This document shows, in pieces, positions 13,836 to 17,098 of a DNA stretch of 17,098 bases. Under the pieces are notes generated by a model. It was not told where the DNA came from, made no database searches, and worked only from the letters and a program-made list of their open reading frames with translations. The translations under genes were made by a program, and so were the position numbers. Numbering within the stretch: position 1 is the stretch's first letter; the number at the start of each line of letters is the position of its first letter. This DNA comes from Xanthomonas translucens pv. translucens DSM 18974 (lineage in GTDB: Bacteria > Pseudomonadota > Gammaproteobacteria > Xanthomonadales > Xanthomonadaceae): assembly GCF_000331775.1 (NCBI RefSeq), contig NZ_CAPJ01000332.1, positions 1-17,098 of the forward strand, read 5' to 3'.

Positions 13836-15242
13836 CTATGTTCGTGGGGGCGCGTCGTCCTCGCCGCTGTCGCCTGCCAACTCCACGACCAGCGGCGTCG
13901 GCGTTTCCTCGGGAACGGGCGGCTGCGGCGGCACCGCCAGCAAGTGCTCGGCCAGGCCGCGGTAGATCGGCGTGCGGCACACCAGCGCCGAGGCGCCGCG
14001 TGCGATCAGCACCGTGGCCAGGATCGGCAGCAGCATGTCGCTGCTGTCGGTCAGTTCCAGCGAGATCACTGCTGAGGTCAGCGGCGCCTGGGTGACGCCG
14101 GTCAGATAGGCGCACATGCCGAGCAGCACGAAGGTGCGCGGATCCACATCCGGCATCAGCACCGCCAGGTTGTGGCCGACCCCGGCGCCGACCGCCAGCG
14201 CCGGCGAGAACAGGCCGCCGGGGATGCCGGCCACGTACGACACCAGGTTCGCCAGCAGCTTCATGAGCCCGAATTCGTGGCCGACGCTGGCATGGCCCTG
14301 CACCAGGCTGCGTGCCTGCTCGTAGCCGGTGCCGAACGCACCGTTGCCGAACACCAGCCCCAGCGCGACCAGTGCCAGGCCGCAGGCCGCGGCCAGCAAC
14401 ACCGGATGGCGGCTGCGCAACGCGCCCAGCCAGCGCGGCTTGCCGGCCACGGTGGCCAGCACCATGCGGCTGAAGGCGCCGCCGAGCAGGCCGGCGACCA
14501 CCCCGCATAGCACGATCGCCAGCCACGCCCGGCCCAGCGGCAGCGCCGCCGACACCTTGCCGAAGTAGGTGTAGTTGCCGAGCAGGCCCAGCGAGATCAC
14601 GCCGCCCACGATCACCGCGGTCAGCAACGTGCCGGAGAAGCGGTGTTCGAAACGCCCGCTCAGTTCCTCGATCGCGAACACCACCCCGGCCAGCGGCGTA
14701 TTGAACGCCGCGGCGATGCCGGCGGCGCCGCCGGCGAGCAGGAAATGCGAGGCCTGGCGCGGATCGCGGAAGCCGAACCAGCGCCCGAGCACGTACATCA
14801 GGCTGGCGCCGACATGCACGGTCGGCCCTTCGCGCCCGACCGAGGCGCCGCCGAGCAAGGCCAGCGTGGTCAGCATCAGCTTGCCGGCGGACACGCGCAG
14901 CGACAGGTTGGTCTGGCGGAAGGCGTCGTCGGGCTGCTCCAGCGCGGCGATGACCTGCGGGATGCCGCTGCCGCGGGTGGGGCGCAACACGCCGTTGGTC
15001 AGCCAGGCGAGCAGCGCGAACACGCTCGGCGTGAGCAGCAATGCCCACCATGGCGAGTGCGCGATGATGCGCTGGAACAGGTGGAAGGCGGCGTCGCTGG
15101 CCTTGGCGAATACAATTGCGACCAGCGCCACCGCGACCGCGCCGCCCCACAGCACCGCGCGCTGTTTCCAGCTCTCGTGCGAGAGCAAGGGGCGCAAGCG
15201 ATGGTGCATGCGCGGCGGTGGCGCGGGATCGGGCGACTGCAT
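13836..15242 (-). CDS. ClC-family H+/Cl- exchanger (voltage-gated chloride channel family)
   Basis: This 468-residue inner-membrane protein has the three ClC selectivity-filter motifs: GSGIP (91-95), GREGP (136-140) and GGLFSP (342-347). Glu138 matches the gating glutamate Glu148 of E. coli CLC-ec1, and Glu193 in AIEELS matches the proton glutamate Glu203, with the same 55-residue spacing. Tyr427 (TPIYRGL) matches Tyr445. Keeping both glutamates argues for a coupled H+/Cl- antiporter rather than a passive channel. Bacterial members are linked to acid resistance and anion balance. Start 15242 gives a length close to CLC-ec1 (473); an in-frame ATG at 15296 is the alternative, and neither has a clear Shine-Dalgarno sequence. 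A Pro/Glu/Asp-rich tail of about 35 residues follows the last helix. Confidence 0.93.
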   Translation of the reverse strand: MQSPDPAPPPRMHHRLRPLLSHESWKQRAVLWGGAVAVALVAIVFAKASDAAFHLFQRIIAHSPWWALLLTPSVFALLAWLTNGVLRPTRGSGIPQVIAALEQPDDAFRQTNLSLRVSAGKLMLTTLALLGGASVGREGPTVHVGASLMYVLGRWFGFRDPRQASHFLLAGGAAGIAAAFNTPLAGVVFAIEELSGRFEHRFSGTLLTAVIVGGVISLGLLGNYTYFGKVSAALPLGRAWLAIVLCGVVAGLLGGAFSRMVLATVAGKPRWLGALRSRHPVLLAAACGLALVALGLVFGNGAFGTGYEQARSLVQGHASVGHEFGLMKLLANLVSYVAGIPGGLFSPALAVGAGVGHNLAVLMPDVDPRTFVLLGMCAYLTGVTQAPLTSAVISLELTDSSDMLLPILATVLIARGASALVCRTPIYRGLAEHLLAVPPQPPVPEETPTPLVVELAGDSGEDDAPPRT

Positions 15243-15463
15243 GCGCCGATTGTCGCATGGTCGCCGCGGTGTGGGACCGAGGCCGGGTCGCTGCATTCAT
15301 GCCCGACGCGGGGTTGCATGCAGCCTCGCAGCCGCTGCGTGCGATCGTGCCGAACGCGTGCCTGCGCGATATGCAGTCGGCATCTGCGAGCGACTCCGAA
15401 TGGCTTGAGCGCCATCGCTCACGACACGCCTTGCCGCTAGGACTGTTCGCAGCGCCGCGGCGC

Positions 15464-16732
15464 TCAGCGCAGCGCCGGCAGCAGCGCCTGCGGATCGCCG
15501 TCGTTGGGCGCGGCGGGAATGCCGAGCAGCCGTGCCAGCAGCGGATACACATCGACATTGTCGAACGGCGCCAGCGTGGCGCCCCGGCGGAACGCCGGGC
15601 CGCGCGCGATGAACACCGCGCGCATCGACGGCAGCGCCGGATCGTAGCCGTGCGAGCCGCGCAGGCCGGTCCGCGGCTTTTCCGCGGCGCGCTCGGCCGG
15701 CAGCGCATCCCAGCCTTCGTGCAGTTGGCACACGATCGGCGGGATGCGCGGGTTGCTGCCGTAGTGCCAGCGCGCCGGCAGCGCGGCCTTGCGCCAGCAG
15801 TCGTACTGCGGATGCGCGCCGAGCAGTCTGGCTTCGACCCGGGCCTGCTGGCCGGGCCGCGGCGCGATCCCGAGCGACTGGCCGTAGCTGACCACCTCGG
15901 CCTCCTGCATCGACACCATGTCCTCGACGATGAGCACTTGCTGCGCCGGCACCGTGGCCATGCCGTGGTCGGAGACCACGATCAGATTGGTGCGATCCAG
16001 TTGCCCGCGCCGGGCCAGCCCGTCGAGCAGATGGCCGATCGCCGCATCGACCTGTTCGACCGCGCGCGCGTACTGCGCCGATTGCGGGCCGAAGTCGTGG
16101 CCGGCCTCGTCGACCTGCTCGAAATACAGGGTCAGCAGCTGCGGATGCGGCCCGTCGCGGTCGTCGAGCCAACCCAGCGCCTGGTCGACCCGCGCGTTCG
16201 GCGCGATGTGTTCGTCCAAGGCCTGGTGGCGGCTCGGGCGCACGCCCTGGATCGCCGCCTCGCTACCCGGCCAGGCCCAGGTCGCCGCGTGCAGGCCGGC
16301 CTTCTCGGCGCCGACCCAGATCGGCTCGCCACCCCACCAGCGGCCGTCGCCGACCGCGTCGCGGTCGCTGAGCCGGAACGTGCCCAGCGCCGGATCGGTC
16401 ATGCTGTTGTGGACGATGCCATGGTGATCCGGACGCAGCCCGGTGACGAGGGTGTAGTGGTTGGGAAAGGTCAGCGACGGATACGACGGCGACATCCATT
16501 GCGCACGCACGCCTTCGCGCACCAGCCGGCTCAGGTTCGGCGCGATGCCGCGATCGAGCATGTCCGCGCGCAGGCCGTCGATGGAGATCAGCAGCAGCAA
16601 CGGCCGCTGCGCCGCACTGGACGCGGCCTGCGGCGCGGTGGTCGCGATGCTGGAAGAAGAGGGCGTGGAGGCGCAGGCGCCGAGCAGCAGCGCCGCGCAG
16701 GCGCCTGCCAGTCGTAGGGCGATGGACGTCAT
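15464..16732 (-). CDS. Nucleotide pyrophosphatase/phosphodiesterase (NPP), alkaline phosphatase superfamily, lipoprotein
   Basis: This 422-residue exported enzyme matches the Xanthomonas NPP whose structure is known. Nucleophile Thr88 lies in SYPSLTFPNHYTLVTG. The two-zinc site is formed by Asp52, Thr88, Asp255-His256 (VVSDHGM), Asp208, His212 (FEQVDEAGHD) and His361 (GSHGYDP). Each number is the published XacNPP position minus two. A lipobox, LLLGAC, with Cys20 after a short hydrophobic helix indicates a lipoprotein anchored in the envelope. NPPs hydrolyse phosphodiesters such as nucleotide sugars, NAD or ATP analogues to release nucleotides. The ATG at 16732 is chosen for the signal peptide; the frame is open to 16960 but runs through repeat-like intergenic DNA. 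It lies upstream of the ClC gene with a 221-base gap, so it is probably a separate transcript. Confidence 0.94.
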   Translation of the reverse strand: MTSIALRLAGACAALLLGACASTPSSSSIATTAPQAASSAAQRPLLLLISIDGLRADMLDRGIAPNLSRLVREGVRAQWMSPSYPSLTFPNHYTLVTGLRPDHHGIVHNSMTDPALGTFRLSDRDAVGDGRWWGGEPIWVGAEKAGLHAATWAWPGSEAAIQGVRPSRHQALDEHIAPNARVDQALGWLDDRDGPHPQLLTLYFEQVDEAGHDFGPQSAQYARAVEQVDAAIGHLLDGLARRGQLDRTNLIVVSDHGMATVPAQQVLIVEDMVSMQEAEVVSYGQSLGIAPRPGQQARVEARLLGAHPQYDCWRKAALPARWHYGSNPRIPPIVCQLHEGWDALPAERAAEKPRTGLRGSHGYDPALPSMRAVFIARGPAFRRGATLAPFDNVDVYPLLARLLGIPAAPNDGDPQALLPALR

Positions 16733-16788
16733 CGGCGCATGATAAGGCGCGCCTGGTGACCTGACGAAGACAGGCTGTGGCGCGCGGG

Positions 16789-16952
16789 GCGTTTCGCGGA
16801 GTTTGTGCACGAGGCGCGCCCGTACCCGCATCCGGCCTTGCGGGCCACTTTCCCCCGAAAAGGGGGCCATGGTCCTGGGGGAGAAGGGCCTAGCCCCTTT
16901 CCCCCGGGAGAGGGGGGGCGGTGAGAGGACGGCGCGAAGCGTCTCGCGGAGT
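16789..16952. repeat. Intergenic hairpin and G/C-run block flanked by a 14-bp direct repeat
   Basis: Between the NPP and Ogt-type genes lies a mosaic of C-runs and G-runs that can form several stems: CCCCC-GAAAA-GGGGG at 16852-16866, an imperfect stem around GGGCCTAGCCC at 16886-16896, and CCCCC-GGGAGA-GGGGGGG at 16901-16918. The + strand also has several G-tracts. The block is flanked by GCGTTTCGCGGAGT (16789-16802) and GCGTCTCGCGGAGT (16939-16952), 13 of 14 identical. It resembles the C/G-run intergenic repeats common in Xanthomonas and may act as a terminator-like structure for the upstream minus-strand gene. No coding function is supported. Confidence 0.5.
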
Positions 16953-16966
16953 CGGGACACCGCCGC

Positions 16967-17098
16967 TCAATCGAACAACGTTGCCGGCGCGCCATGCGCG
17001 GGATCGGCGCCGCGCCGCTCCAGTGCCAGCAGCGCGGCCTTGGTCGGCAGGCCGCCGCCGAAGCCGGTCAGCGCGCCGTTGGCACCGATCACCCGGTG
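16967..17098 (-). CDS. ogt: Methylated-DNA--protein-cysteine methyltransferase, C-terminal end
   Basis: Only the last 43 codons are inside the window. They read HRVIGANGALTGFGGGLPTK and then ALLALE, the hallmark sequence just after the active-site Pro-Cys of Ogt/Ada-type O6-alkylguanine transferases (PCHRV). The catalytic Cys would be the very next codon beyond the right edge. These suicide enzymes move an alkyl group from guanine or thymine to their own cysteine. Whether this is a free Ogt or the end of a larger Ada-type fusion cannot be decided here. Confidence 0.9.
   Translation of the reverse strand, partial: HRVIGANGALTGFGGGLPTKAALLALERRGADPAHGAPATLFD

Noticed and set aside
15407..15420. 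GAGCG-CCAT-CGCTC hairpin between the NPP and ClC genes
   Set aside because: It has only a five-base stem and no T-run, too weak to call a terminator.
13723..15708. Long minus-strand frame across the ClC, dehydrogenase and NPP region
   Set aside because: It overlaps three genes with recognised catalytic motifs in other frames and is itself Arg-rich shadow sequence.
15116..16717. 533-codon + strand frame opposite the NPP gene
   Set aside because: The NPP frame has every catalytic residue of the family; the + frame has none and is Arg/Ala-rich.

Overview
This GC-rich window looks like the chromosome of a xanthomonad, most likely a plant-associated Xanthomonas. The grounds are an AvrB-family type III effector gene preceded by an intact plant-inducible-promoter (PIP) box, two neighbouring TonB-dependent receptors, and a nucleotide pyrophosphatase whose active-site residues keep a constant two-residue offset from the characterised Xanthomonas enzyme. 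No rRNA, tRNA, CRISPR array or recognisable transposase was seen.

Layout. Positions 2-1173 (+) hold the end of an XdhC-type chaperone gene and a MocA-like cytidylyltransferase gene. These converge on 5329-1293 (-), a three-gene paoABC operon for a Tat-exported molybdenum aldehyde oxidoreductase. The + pair would make and insert the molybdopterin cytosine dinucleotide cofactor that the - operon needs. At 6618-5623 (-) lies a lower-GC gene for an AvrB/XopAH-type effector, with a perfect TTCGC-N15-TTCGC PIP box and a correctly spaced -10 box. Upstream of it on the same strand are two TonB-dependent receptor genes, 9203-6798 and 11739-9655, separated by a strong terminator and about 400 bases of non-coding DNA.

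The second receptor is ZnuD-like. It is divergent from a small MerC-domain membrane protein gene (11901-12314), and a Zur-like AT-rich dyad sits between them, which suggests a zinc-responsive metal-uptake pair. Next come a gene for small ribosomal protein THX with a lysine/alanine-rich tail and its own terminator (+), a zinc alcohol dehydrogenase of somewhat lower GC (-), a ClC-type H+/Cl- exchanger (-), an NPP-type phosphodiesterase lipoprotein (-), a hairpin- and G-run-rich intergenic block, and the C-terminal end of an Ogt-type DNA repair methyltransferase cut by the window edge.

The most interesting item is the effector locus. It has all four AvrB active-site residues checked and a textbook HrpX-type promoter, but it lacks the Gly2 that would let the host myristoylate it, and an in-frame stop four codons upstream rules out a longer start. 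Function calls rest on recognised motifs and remembered family sequences; no database search was run.
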